Source: Neodiprion pinetum
Taxonomy: Eukaryota > Arthropoda > Insecta > Hymenoptera > Diprionidae
Length of the DNA stretch: 64,000 bases
NCBI RefSeq assembly: GCF_021155775.2
Contig: NC_060236.1
Location: 10,461,087 to 10,525,086 of the forward strand
Reading direction: 5' to 3'
The notes beneath the pieces were generated by a model. The model was not told the origin of the DNA. It saw only the letters and a list, made by a program, of their open reading frames with translations, and made no database searches. Numbering within the stretch: position 1 is the stretch's first letter; every line of letters starts with the position of its first letter. Positions 11,789 through 20,749 of the stretch are shown here, one piece after another. The translations under genes and the position numbers were made by a program.

Positions 11789-12676
11789 TTAATAAATGAT
11801 TCCTGCTTCGCGTAGCTCTTCGATAATGCAGATGATTTCGTTATTGTGACTCGGATTTCCCGCTGCCTGAGATGCCAGGAGTAAACGAAGACGCTCCACT
11901 AACTCGTTTGGATCATCCCAGAAGACGTATTCCGTTTCAACACTTTATCGAGTGATCATAGATTGCGGAAGTAGACCTTTACCCTTTCGGCGAGATGATG
12001 GGGAATAATCCATAAATTCGGCAATGACATTTATAAATTTGTAACTGTTATCGTTTCGAACAGCCCCATCGGATGAGTAATACTTCTAATGCGCGTTCGT
12101 TGCGAGGACTATGTTTTTAAAATTTTCCCGATCTCCGGCGCTCACAGAAGAACCGTCAGGCTTCTTTTTGAACAAAAGTTCCAGCAAACCCTTCGTTTTC
12201 GGGTAACGCGTGTCGCCAATACGAACGTAGTCACTCTCAAAAGATATCAACGAATCACCAATCATTAGTCCGTTTGAGAGGTTGCGTACACCGTACACGT
12301 TGTCCAATTCGCCTTTTGTCTTCGCATCTCTCATCAGTGCAAAATACTCGTCCTCGATTTTCTCGACCGATGTTTCTACGATTGTTTCATCCCCCGCCGA
12401 AGCAAAGTAATCGTCCATTTCCGAGACAGTTTCATTTTTCATCTGCTTTATTTCTTCTTTAACTTCTTCCACCTCTTGTTTGACAGGTTTGGTATCTTTT
12501 GTAACATTCACCAGTTCTTGCAACGGAGTCACTACTGGTTTGGAAACGTCACTCAATTTCTGAGTCGTAGATTCCCTGCCCGACTTGAGCAATCTGTGTT
12601 TTCGACGGATCGCAGCACTTGCTTGAGCGATCTGATGTAGGACATCTCTTTGCTCGGAAATTTCAGAGCTCTGCAT
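11789..12676 (-). pseudogene. conserved Polinton protein of unknown role, two stops
   Basis: The open part (12676-12086, 196 codons) begins MQSSEISEQRDVLHQIAQAS. It has a Lys/Glu-rich middle and a conserved block DNVYGVRNLSNGLMIG, then RYPKTKGLLELLFKKKP. After an in-frame TAG at the end of ATNAH, the same frame continues KYYSSDGAVRND, GKGLLPQS, a TAA, and then VFWDDPNELVERLRLLLASQ and IIEELREAGIIY. I recognise the order and these blocks as a Polinton-associated protein encoded beside the ATPase, but its function is unknown. A TATA-like AATAAAATC at about 12730-12738 and a TCAGT at about 12690 precede the ATG. Confidence 0.7.
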
Positions 12677-12729
12677 GTTGACGCTACTGAGTCTGCAACG
12701 CTACTGCATCTCTCGCTCGAAAACGCTAG

Positions 12730-12738
12730 ATTTTATTC
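12730..12738 (-). promoter_or_regulatory. TATA-like element for the 12676 gene, inside the ATPase 3' end
   Basis: On the minus strand, AATAAAATC is followed about 40 bp downstream by ACTCAGTAG and then the ATG at 12676. It overlaps the original stop codon of the ATPase gene. Confidence 0.4.
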
Positions 12739-13446
12739 CTTTTCCAGGCTAACAAAAGAATCGAATCCCCTCCTGTATCGTCCTTCGTTGAGCTCACTGT
12801 CTTTCTCGATCACCAGAAACCCATATTTGTCACCGTTCCAGCATGCCGCTCACAAGTCTTTAAACTCTGTGTAAGACATATCGGTGTTTACATGGTCGTT
12901 GTATACGTGTCTCAGGTTCATATCGTCTTGTTTGAATGACACGAGTAAGTTTACGTTGTCGCGCACGAGATGTTTGGGAATACGCGCGTACGTCTGACAG
13001 AGATAGAAACAGTCAACGTCGTGATGTCTACCCATGGAAAAGTAGGCTCTAATATTGTCCTGCTTCTCGCACGCTACATCGTCAAATATGATTATTGAGT
13101 TCGGCCGTGCTTCTTTCGGTGGAATCACTTGCTCACGCTCGGTAAACGCAAAATACTCCGTATTCTCAATATGGTCCAGCAATTGCTTCAACAATTGGTA
13201 TTTAGGTTGGTTGAGAGATTTCGAGTAGATGTAGATATTTTCAAATCTGAGTCCGTTGGGATGGGTTATAAGTGTGAGCAACGCATTAGTTTTACCACAA
13301 TTCGACGGTCCACAGAATATTGCACGTACACTATTCGGGAGTAATTCACCGTGACGTTTGTGCCTTTTGACATTTTGCTCCGAAAGTTTGTCAAAATTCA
13401 TCACGGGAAGCTTGGTAGGTTGTTTCTCAAACCGCATCTCGGACAT
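12733..13446 (-). pseudogene. Polinton packaging ATPase, premature stop
   Basis: A32/FtsK-HerA-type genome-packaging ATPase. Walker A is CGPSNCGKTNALL, Walker B is IIIFDDVACE, and the downstream signature is FYLCQTYARIPKHLVRDN. Reading from ATG 13446 is open for 198 codons to TGA at 12850-12852. The same frame then continues AACWNGDKYGFLVIEKD and GRYRRGFDSF to TAA at 12733-12735, which is the expected C-terminus of the family. The TGA probably replaced a Cys codon. In Polintons this ATPase is thought to pump the genome into capsids. It shares a short bidirectional promoter region with the PLA2-like gene on the other strand. Confidence 0.93.
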
Positions 13447-13462
13447 GACTGATCGGATTTGC

Positions 13463-13497
13463 TATAAATACCCCGTTTTAAAGCACTTTTCTTCAGT
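13463..13497 (+). promoter_or_regulatory. promoter of the PLA2-like gene, probably bidirectional
   Basis: TATAAATA at 13463-13470 and TCAGT at 13493-13497 have ideal spacing, with the ATG at 13510. On the minus strand the same box reads TATTTATAG and lies just upstream of the ATPase ATG at 13446. Confidence 0.65.
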
Positions 13498-13509
13498 CAA
13501 CGCACGAAC

Positions 13510-14301
13510 ATGATCGCGTACAGAGGTAAACGAAGCAGCAGCAGGCGGCAACATCGTGGCAAGGGTTTGGTGAATAAAATCATCAACAAACTTCCGATCG
13601 AGTTGCATGTTCCCGGTTACCAGTACTGCGGTCCTGGTACGAAGTTGACGAAAAGACTCGCGAGAGGCGACTCCGGCATCAATCCTCTCGATGCAGCGTG
13701 TAAGGAACACGATATATCGTATTCGAAAAATCGTGAGAACCTTGAGGTTAGAAACGAGGCTGATAGGGTGTTGGCTGAGAAAGCTTGGAAACGGGTTCTC
13801 GCAAAGGACGCAAATTTGGGTGAGAAGGCAGCCGCTTGGGCAATAGCTAATACAATGAAAGTAAAATCAAAACTCGGAATGGGAATTCGAAAGTCAAAAA
13901 ATGTGACCTTGAGAAAAATTATAAATGCTGCAGAACGTTCTATGGTTCCAAGCAACGATGATAAAGTAGCTATCGAATCTGCGCTGAAGGGAGCTGAGAA
14001 CGCCGTTAAAAAAGCGGGTGGTAAATGTAAAGTGTGAACACCTCGCGTCCTACCGGTACCTTGAAAAGTCGGTGGTTTTCTACCGTTTCTGATTCCTATT
14101 TTTGCCGGTCTCAGCGCTACGGGTGCGTTAGCCGGTGGTGCGGCAGGTATAGCAAAAGCTGTGAACGATGCGAGCGCGGCTAAACGAGAATTGGAGGAAA
14201 GCAAACGACACAACAAAACTATGGAAGCTATCGCGTTGGGCAAAGGGCTTCATATGAAACCGTACAAAACAGGTCTTGGTCTCCATCTTTCAAAAAACTA
14301 G
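13510..14301 (+). pseudogene. Polinton PLA2-like protein with hydrophobic C-terminal segment, two stops
   Basis: The N-terminus is very basic (MIAYRGKRSSSRRQHRGKG). A parvovirus-VP1-like phospholipase A2 motif follows: YQYCGPGTKL (calcium loop), then DAACKEHDISY with the His-Asp pair. The open frame ends at TGA 14035-14037. The same frame continues TPRVLPVP, a second TGA at 14062-14064, and then GGFLPFLIPIFAGLSATG and GALAGGAAGIAKAV, a glycine/alanine-rich membrane-active-looking segment. It closes HMKPYKTGLGLHLSKN with TAG at 14299-14301. The single frame suggests one original protein: a minor capsid protein that breaches the endosome in related viruses. It could also have been two cistrons. 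Confidence 0.8.
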
Positions 14302-14306
14302 ATGCG

Positions 14307-14681
14307 ATGCTACCACGTCGAGCGTTGACTGATTGGGACTTGTTGAAATATGCGAAAATCTTATAGGTTCCGCATTTCCGCGGTGTTTTCATGCGAAACG
14401 AAATGCCCGAAAACGGCCTACGAAAAAACGAGTCAGCTAAATTCAACCTTGACGACAAAGACGGTCCGGGAACACATTGGGTTGCATACAAGAAACGCGA
14501 CAATAACATCGATTACTTTGACAGTTTCGGCAACCTTCAACCACCCTCAGACCTCATAAAATACCTCGGCGTTGGTAGCGTCAAATGCAATCATGAAAGG
14601 TACCAGGATTATGATACATTTGAATGCGGACACTTGTGTCTGAAATTTCTAAGTGGTGAGCTATATAAACATGGTCCATGA
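14307..14681 (+). pseudogene. adenain-like cysteine protease of the Polinton, one stop
   Basis: The reading runs MLPRRALTDWDLLKYAKIL, TAG at 14364-14366, then VPHFRGVFMRNEMPENG, GTHWVAYKKR (catalytic His), DYFDSFGN (acidic residue and oxyanion region) and FECGHLCLKFL (catalytic Cys). This is the order of the Ulp1/adenovirus protease fold, which matures capsid proteins. The length (about 125 codons) is short but usual for Polinton proteases. Downstream, 30 bp separate it from the penton gene, whose TATA box lies inside its last codons. Confidence 0.88.
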
Positions 14682-14696
14682 TTCGTCAAAGTCAGT
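14662..14696 (+). promoter_or_regulatory. promoter of the penton-like gene
   Basis: TATATAAA at 14662-14669, overlapping the end of the protease frame, and TCAGT at 14692-14696, 30 bp apart. The ATG is at 14712. Confidence 0.65.
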
Positions 14697-14711
14697 CTAC
14701 CACTCGCAGTC

Positions 14712-15398
14712 ATGAATGATTCGTTAACGTTAACGATTTCGGGAACCTCTTCGATACTCGAGGCACAATATTTCCCACCGATCGAACTTGCTCGTGATAA
14801 AAGTTATGCTCTTGGCTTGGTAGAATTGTTAACCTTTAATTCGATCCCCAACGTTGATGTCGGTCACAATAAAATTTACGTAGCTGACAAAGTGATCACC
14901 ATACCTACCGACAGCTACGAGATCGAGGACATAGAAAAGTATCTTCAAAACGTGCTAAGAAATAGAGATATCAGGCTCGCCATCAAACCCAACAATAATA
15001 CATTACGCAGCGAAATCACATGCAACCACACGATTAACTTTGAGCCTAATGATTCCATTGCTCAACTTTTGGGATTTACACCACGTGTATTGGAGGTTGA
15101 TAAAACTCACGAATCAGACGTGCCTGTAACTATACTCAAGGTCAACGCGTTGCGAGTCGAGTGTAGCATTGCAACGGGCGCCTACGTCAATGGACACAAA
15201 GTACACACTATTCACGAGTTTTTCCCGACCGTCCCACCAGGATATAAGATCGTGGAAGTACCGTCGCACGTCATTTACCTTCCGATGACCGTCAAGACCA
15301 TAGATCACGTTCAGCTCCGGTTAGTGGATCAAGACAGAGACCTGGTTAATTTTCGTGGAGAAGTTATTACTGTGAGACTACACATCAAATCGCAATAA
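14712..15398 (+). CDS. Polinton penton-like minor capsid protein
   Basis: 228 codons, uninterrupted. It starts MNDSLTLTISGTSSILEAQY and ends in a beta-rich VITVRLHIK. Its position between protease and major capsid, its length, and motifs such as YALGLVELLTFNSIPNV, INFEPNDSIAQLLGF and HVQLRLVDQDRDLVNFRGE fit the single-jelly-roll penton homologue of Polintons, which forms capsid vertices. It is one of the few genes in this element without a lesion. TATA and initiator elements precede it. Confidence 0.88.
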   Translation: MNDSLTLTISGTSSILEAQYFPPIELARDKSYALGLVELLTFNSIPNVDVGHNKIYVADKVITIPTDSYEIEDIEKYLQNVLRNRDIRLAIKPNNNTLRSEITCNHTINFEPNDSIAQLLGFTPRVLEVDKTHESDVPVTILKVNALRVECSIATGAYVNGHKVHTIHEFFPTVPPGYKIVEVPSHVIYLPMTVKTIDHVQLRLVDQDRDLVNFRGEVITVRLHIKSQ

Positions 15399-15401
15399 AC
15401 G

Positions 15402-15575
15402 ATGGGAATTGTATATAACAGACTGTCAAAGAGTAGGTATATCAGTAAGTCGACATGCCCCGATCAAGTCAGTCGTCGATCGATTCCCGAACCGCTAACA
15501 CCTCGAAACGTTGAGTTCCTGATAGCTCTGGGTTTGAAACTGACACCTTTTGGAAGAGGAATTTCCGACATATAA
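15402..15575 (+). CDS. small conserved Polinton ORF, 57 aa
   Basis: ATG at 15402 to TAA at 15573-15575. It contains LTPRNVEFLIALGLKLTP near the C-terminus, a short motif I associate with the small gene found between penton and major capsid in related elements. The N-terminus is Arg/Ser-rich. Function unknown. Its stop codon overlaps the TATA box of the next gene. Confidence 0.55.
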   Translation: MGIVYNRLSKSRYISKSTCPDQVSRRSIPEPLTPRNVEFLIALGLKLTPFGRGISDI

Positions 15576-15578
15576 AAA
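15571..15578 (+). promoter_or_regulatory. TATA box of the major capsid gene
   Basis: TATAAAAA about 30 bp upstream of ATCATCTGC and 42 bp upstream of the presumed original start at 15613. Confidence 0.55.
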
Positions 15579-15612
15579 TCCGATTTTGCTTTTTTATCAT
15601 CTGCTACGTACT

Positions 15613-16830
15613 ATAGAGGAAGAAATCTTAAACATTCAAACACCAGTCGTCTTTGACGAATCCGTTGCGCATTACGAGATTCACGCTTACAAACCTTACG
15701 CCTCGTCAACTTTCAACAACAGCAATGAAATTCGAATCACCGTTCAGCATCGGGATTTATGCATATTACCCAGCTAAAGTTCGGTACATATCCACGGACG
15801 ACTCCTCAAACCTGATGGTACAGCTACTGTGACCACACAGCTCGTAAACAACGCCATCTGTCATCTGTTTGAAGAAATTCGCTGCGAAATTAACGCAGTT
15901 GAGGTTGATAGAAGCAAGAACGTTGGCTTGACAAGTCTCACGAAGGATCACGCTTCCCTGCACCCTGGTCAGACTTGGCTGATGGAGAACGCTGGATGGC
16001 TTGATGTAGAAGAGAAGAAAAAATTAACCGATGCCGATGGCAACTTTGACGTACTGATACCGCTCAGCATGATATTGGGTTTCGCTAAAGACTACCGCAA
16101 GATCGTTGTCAACGCTAAACATGAGTTAATTTTGACGAGATCAAAAACTGACGTCAACGCAGTCATGCAGACTCAAGAGGAGGAATTCAAAATCACGATC
16201 AATGCAGTGGAATGGCTAATACCGTATTTGAAACTCGCGGATCAGAAAGAAGTTGACTTACTAAATTTCATTCAGAGAGATCCGCCTATTTCGATGAGCT
16301 TCCGCAGTTGGGAATTGTACGAATATCCCCTACTTCCCACAACATCGAAACACGTTTGGACTATGAAAACTTCCACTCAGCTTGAAAAACCCCGGTACGT
16401 CATTTTGGGTTTCCAAACAAGTAGAAAGAACAAGACCGGCAAGAACGCAAGTCATTTCGATCATTGCAATATCACGGACGTCAAGCTATTTTTAAACTCT
16501 CAATCTTATCCGTACGGTAACCTGAACCTCAACATGAGTCGTAATCTGTACGCGCTCCTGTACGAGATGTACGCAAACTTCCAAGCTACCTACTACGACA
16601 AGAACCCCGAGCCGTTGCTGACAAAGAGTGAATTCCTTCGAGACGTCCCCTTATTCGTTATCGACTGTTCAAAACAAAACGAATCTTTGAAGTACGGACC
16701 TGTCGACATCCGTCTTGAATTTGAAGCTAAAGCCAACTTTCCCGCTGAAACATCGGCGTACTGCTTGATTGTTCACGATCGTATTGTCGAATACAACCCG
16801 CTCAGTAGTGGGGTGAAAAAGTTGGTATAA
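15613..16830 (+). pseudogene. Polinton major capsid protein, lost start codon and one stop
   Basis: About 405 codons. The frame begins ILNIQTPVVFDESVAHYEIH, where the expected ATG reads ATA at 15613-15615. It is interrupted by TAA at 15775-15777 (after CILPS) and then runs open to 16830: HGRLLKPDG, CHLFEEIRCEINAVEVDRS, LHPGQTWLMENAGWLD, HVWTMKTS, YPYGNLNLNMSRN, AYCLIVHDRIVEYNP. This is the double-jelly-roll capsid protein of Polintons. An open frame starting upstream at 15550 overlaps the small ORF and is not needed. With only two changes from an intact gene, it is a well-preserved fossil. Confidence 0.92.
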
Positions 16831-16861
16831 AAGCTGACCCGTTTCCACCATCTCGCACAGT
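16826..16861 (+). promoter_or_regulatory. promoter of the 16868 gene
   Basis: TATAAAAG at 16826-16833 overlaps the capsid stop codon. ACAGT at 16857-16861 has initiator spacing. The ATG is at 16868. Confidence 0.55.
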
Positions 16862-16867
16862 TCAAAG

Positions 16868-17464
16868 ATGGAGCTTATCGTTGACATACAAGGCTTCCGT
16901 AGACCTTTCAACAGTACCTTCACATTAAAAGAATTGACTATAATTTCAATCTACTCAGAAGCATCTCCATCAGTGTTTTTCTTCAAGCCACCTTACAAAT
17001 GGAATTTACTGAACGTCAAATACAAAAGCCAAAATTCTTGGTTAGTACGCGATTTTCACGGCTTACCTTGGAGCTGTGGAACCATACCTTTTGAGGAAGT
17101 TGAGTGGACCATTCAAGACAGGCTGTGCAAAGCTCAAACCGTGTACGTAAAAGGAGAAGAAGAACGAGATTGGTTGCTCAAAATCGTTCCGAAAGTTCAG
17201 ATCATCGATATGCTGGACTTTGACTGCCCGTCGCTTCAAACCTTGCAGGAAACTTCAGCTGCGTCTCTAAGATGCGACATTCACACAATACCCAACGCAA
17301 TCTGTGCAGCACAAAACGTTTGCATACTTCAAAATTGGCTACAAAATCATCGTACTGTCCGGATGGCGAGGCTGTACGATTTGTGTTACTGCGCAGAAGC
17401 GTCTACAAGAACGGTCCCGCATTCCTGGCGAATATATCACCCTGGTTATGATACTGTTGAATAG
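16868..17464 (+). CDS. conserved Polinton protein, 198 aa, unknown role
   Basis: It starts MELIVDIQGFRRP, then TLKELTIISIY, FFKPPYKWNLL, LVRDFHGLPWSCG and VYVKGEEERDWLLKIV. A Cys/His-containing stretch and a CAAQNVCILQNWL segment follow. It is clearly homologous to the orphan gene at 33112-33900, which is longer (262 codons) at its C-terminus, so this copy may be truncated or frameshifted after about residue 165. The buried acidic N-terminus (D-I-Q with K-E-L) and the later His/Cys residues recall RNase H-like or Maelstrom-like folds, but that is only a guess. It is the last gene before the duplicated right end. Confidence 0.7.
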   Translation: MELIVDIQGFRRPFNSTFTLKELTIISIYSEASPSVFFFKPPYKWNLLNVKYKSQNSWLVRDFHGLPWSCGTIPFEEVEWTIQDRLCKAQTVYVKGEEERDWLLKIVPKVQIIDMLDFDCPSLQTLQETSAASLRCDIHTIPNAICAAQNVCILQNWLQNHRTVRMARLYDLCYCAEASTRTVPHSWRIYHPGYDTVE

Positions 17465-18036
17465 AATTATTGTACTATCGTTGTGAAGTAATTGTTAACC
17501 GTACTCTAAAAATTGTACTCAATAAAACTGTTTTTTCTGAAGAATATTCATGAAATAATTTTATACCTTCACCTTAGCTCTTAAGAGAGAATTTTTTTTC
17601 AATACGAAGCTTATGTAAGATTCGACCTTGCTCTCCATCCTTGACCGAGCTGTACTCAAACCGAGTTATGTTTAGCATTCCTAGAGCGATAGTAACCCAA
17701 CACCGCAGATCCTTGACTCTGAATGTACCGCAGCTATCGGCCGACCTTGCACTGTGGTCTTGTCTGAACCCGTCCAAATACTCATCGTAGAGTCCACATT
17801 ACATGACGCAGCTCGAAGCCCTCCATCGTTGCTTAGTGGTGTTCGGAGTAGCATTTTCTTAGATTTTAAGACTCAATTCTAGATACAATTACAAGGTACA
17901 AAACGTACGTAGGATTAAAGGTATACAAGATGGTTAGGCGATAAATGAGAAAATATTCATAATTTCAATCTTTTTTTTTTGTTTATTGGACGTAAGATTT
18001 ACACAGAACATTGGATATTTGGATGCGATACTCAGA

Positions 18037-18375
18037 TTATACGTATACGAATTCAAGTTGACCGTACGGTCCGCCAAGATAGCGTAGATGCAACCGTATC
18101 TCTTTACTGGCTGTCGTCACCTTCTGGAACAAATCTTCATTTTCGTGGAGGGCCTTGGTCAGTCGGTTAGGCAGAAAAATCGTGAAAAAGTCATCCAAGT
18201 CCAGAACGATTTTGTCACCAAATTTCGTTTTAACCCGACGAACGCCACTGACCCGGTATTCGAAGTATACTTCGAGGTCCGAAAGCTTTTTCAAGGGCAG
18301 AAATGTCTCCAGGCGAGCGACTTCGTTCAATTTGGGAAAATCCATAATCGTTACTGTCCAGTTGTATGTGCTCAA
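18037..18375 (-). CDS. OB-fold-like Polinton protein, copy 1
   Basis: 112 codons. It contains MDFPKLNEVARLETFLPLKK, VRRVKTKFGDKIVLDLDD, FTIFLPNRLTKAL and LHLRYLGGPYGQLEF. The pattern V-K-T-x-F/Y-G-x-x-I/V-L-x-L-D, then FLP-x-R, then L-x-Y-x-GG recurs in insect Polinton-linked proteins. It has the strand layout of an OB fold, so I suggest a single-stranded-DNA-binding role in element replication, as inference. It overlaps a second minus-strand frame at 18230-18505 and is nearly repeated at 24291-24629. Confidence 0.55.
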   Translation of the reverse strand: MSTYNWTVTIMDFPKLNEVARLETFLPLKKLSDLEVYFEYRVSGVRRVKTKFGDKIVLDLDDFFTIFLPNRLTKALHENEDLFQKVTTASKEIRLHLRYLGGPYGQLEFVYV

Positions 18376-18505
18376 AATCTCTTGTGAGTTGATTGAGGTC
18401 AGATCTGATTTTCAGCAGATGATTTACTTCTCCAATATTCTTGAGGAGCAGTTCTACTCGTTTCTTCAATTCACGTTGTTGTTCCAGAGCACTTCTCATT
18501 TGCAA
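18230..18505 (-). CDS. coiled-coil ORF overlapping the OB-fold-like gene, copy 1
   Basis: It reads MRSALEQQRELKKRVELLLK, then IGEVNHLLKIRSDLNQLTRD, a helical charged stretch, before entering a frame that overlaps the OB-fold-like ORF. A TATATAAG box lies 50 bp upstream. The likely mRNA therefore begins with this frame, and the downstream protein would need a splice, a frameshift or reinitiation. Identical length in the second copy (24484-24759) argues the arrangement is not a sequencing slip. The shared N-terminal coil plus OB domain could be one protein interrupted by an old frameshift. Confidence 0.45.
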   Translation of the reverse strand: MQMRSALEQQRELKKRVELLLKNIGEVNHLLKIRSDLNQLTRDFEHIQLDSNDYGFSQIERSRSPGDISALEKAFGPRSILRIPGQWRSSG

Positions 18506-18546
18506 GAAGAACAGCTTCAGACTGGCGATGAAGTTTTCACTTTTCG

Positions 18547-18554
18547 CTTATATA
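18547..18554 (-). promoter_or_regulatory. TATA box of the right-end gene, copy 1
   Basis: TATATAAG on the minus strand. An equivalent box lies at 24801-24808 in the second copy. Confidence 0.55.
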
Positions 18555-19148
18555 ACGTTCCCCCACCACATAATTTGATATTTGGTGGAGGGTAAGGAAT
18601 GTCACGGGGCTGATATCAAATACGTATGTTTGTGTATGTGCGCGCACATTTTAGCATTCCCAGAGCGATAGTAACCCAACACCGCAGATCCATGGCTTTA
18701 AATGTACCGCGGCTATCGGTCGACCTTGGATATCAAACCGACATCCGAGTAAGTGAAGAACAATTCTCGGAACCAATTATTTTGGAATGTCACGTGGTTG
18801 ATAACGTGGGAAAGAAATGTGGGGGGTGGTTGATGTTACACATCAGCAGTCCTACCGTGGAAAACGAATTCGGAGTGGTTAATGTTACACATCAGCGGTC
18901 CTATCGTCGGAAAAGAATGCGGGACGGCAAAAAAGTTCCCGCCCGCCGCTGCGTCCTCTACCGTCGGCAGGCGAGCACTACAGACCTTCGGTACGGCAGA
19001 CTGTGACGTCATCGCGGCATTTTGACCTTCGACCGATACAACTGTCGGTAAGATTGCACGGTTTTGACCTCAAGCCGTTACGGCGGACTGTGACGTCATC
19101 GCGAAAAAGGGTTTGCGTCTGGGCTGCGCGGAGCGGCTCGGTCGGTAA

Positions 19149-20170
19149 AGAAGGTGGTTGTACTCAGAACCCCCCTTGGTGTACTACGATGAAATGTATT
19201 TATTCTGTTGAAAAAAGTCGCACAATTCACCTCATTATATCTTAATATAATTCTACTTGTGCATTATCTTTTTCTAACATTTCGTAAGCCGTTGACGACG
19301 GCCTGCTAATATATCCGCTATTGCCAATATATAAACACAAACATATGCACAGTTGCATAAATGAACTGCGTACAGGCACCAGGTAGATGCAAAAAACAAA
19401 CAGCTTTCAAACGATTTCACAACGTTTATTTTATCCGTATTACACTTAGTAAACGTATAATTATGAGAATGGAGAATCACATGAAATTTTTATTCCTACA
19501 GTACTTTCCATCGCTCGGTATATTCACGTATGAAACGAAAGCATTTTTCTTGTCTTCTCTGGTAAGGATTTGCCAGACGAAACTCTTATTATCGTATATT
19601 TATACGTATTAGTGTGTTCGTGGTGGTGAAAATTACTGGAGAGATTTTTTTTACTGCTTCGTTTCTGAATAAAAAATCGAAATATGGAGAACTCAAATTT
19701 CAAATGTTGGTAATAATCTATCCTCGCTGATAATTACAGTATTTGAGACAAATTGAAATAACGAAGATCGGAATGGGAGTGGGTAAACATCCGCGTCACA
19801 ATTCTAAAACGAGGCACCTAACTAGGTACACTAAGCTTCGGGTAAACTAGCTCGATGAGTATTCAATGGTCACCGTACAATAAAGAAGTTTCGGACAAGT
19901 AGAAACAGCAAGAACTGGTAGAACAGATTTCTCATTTTTTAAGCAGAGGATATTAAATACGAGTTGGAAAAAGTTCGTATAAATCAAAGACGATCAGGGT
20001 TTTAGAATAGCAATTCAGTGAAGGTCAAAGTTTATCCAATGGATATGAGGTTTATTTGCTAATATCATTCGAAAATATTCGTAAGTCTTACATAAGAGTA
20101 TTATCAAAATTAATATAATTATTCTAATCAAGTTACACGTTATCAAATTTAGTCATATTTAATTTTACAA
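19149..20170. other. unassigned AT-rich DNA inside the Polinton
   Basis: No recognisable coding or repeat structure. It begins where similarity to the Polinton terminus stops. Confidence 0.4.
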
Positions 20171-20177
20171 TTATAAC

Positions 20178-20582
20178 CTAAATTCTTAATCTATTCCTAG
20201 TAGTCGAGCCCGATTTTGGAGTCCGGTTAACCCTACTTACAACAGTACGCTTACTGTTAGTCATGATGGGAGCTTGGACAAGCTTGAAGCTAGGGTGACG
20301 AGTATCGCCGATTCTCCCCGGTTGTTTGGGGAGTCGTCGAGGTGCGGGGCGAATTTCCCCCTGTAGCGCCCTGCGAAAGTGGCGGCGAGCGCGTCTCCGT
20401 AGGTTCGGGTCACCCCGGCAGACTTCCACCCATCTCCGAGAGACGCGCGAGGCCTTGACCAGGGAACCGGCGTCCAGATATCCGAATATCCTTTGCGAAA
20501 CCTCCGGGGGAAGGTCGGCGACAAAGTCCAGGTCTGGAGCGCTGGCGCCCATGGCGAGCAACAAAAAGCCGAACGATTCCAT
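20178..20582 (-). CDS. small F-box protein
   Basis: 134 codons from MESFGF (20582). An in-frame upstream ATG at 20642 is less likely because a TATATAA box at 20649-20655 would place transcription start downstream of it. The F-box is PDLDFVADLPPEVSQRIFGY, then LVKASRVSRRWVEVC (residues about 15-55), the Skp1-binding motif of SCF ubiquitin ligases. No WD40, LRR or other substrate domain follows. The tail is short, basic and proline-containing. The gene is a GC-rich island of about 550 bp in AT-rich DNA, has one exon, and lies between the two copies of the Polinton right end. It may be captured cargo or a host gene fragment. Substrates are unknown. Confidence 0.65.
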   Translation of the reverse strand: MESFGFLLLAMGASAPDLDFVADLPPEVSQRIFGYLDAGSLVKASRVSRRWVEVCRGDPNLRRRARRHFRRALQGEIRPAPRRLPKQPGRIGDTRHPSFKLVQAPIMTNSKRTVVSRVNRTPKSGSTTRNRLRI

Positions 20583-20648
20583 GTTACTGCTGCAGTTACT
20601 GCTGTGACTGGAAGTCGTCGAATGAATCTCCGGGGTCGGCACTCCTCG

Positions 20649-20655
20649 TTATATA
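20649..20655 (-). promoter_or_regulatory. TATA box of the F-box gene
   Basis: TATATAA on the minus strand, 67 bp upstream of the ATG at 20582. Confidence 0.5.
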
Positions 20656-20749
20656 CCCGTGATTACCGACGCGGATCGATGCGTCGGCCAATCGGTGACG
20701 GGGTGCGTTCGGGCAAAACCTTTACCGCGAAATTAATCCCTGCCATGGC

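Larger units (their letters stand above)
17727..19148. repeat. first copy of the Polinton right end, outer tip missing
   Basis: Collinear with 23971-25500 at high identity: an inner terminal-repeat segment (about 17660-17810), an interval of low-complexity DNA, the OB-fold-like gene on the minus strand, and the outer terminal repeat. Similarity stops at about 19148, right after GCTCGGTCGGTAA. The outermost 45 bp of the terminus, including GCTATACTACT, are absent. It is therefore an internal, tip-less duplicate, not an integration end. Confidence 0.85.

Noticed and set aside
18626..19006. Open frame MFVYVRAHF... recurring at the Polinton ends
   Set aside because: The same peptide appears at 6343-6594 (minus), 18626 and 24880 because these are copies of the terminal inverted repeat. 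Frames differ after indels and the DNA is conserved as a repeat, so coding is not supported.
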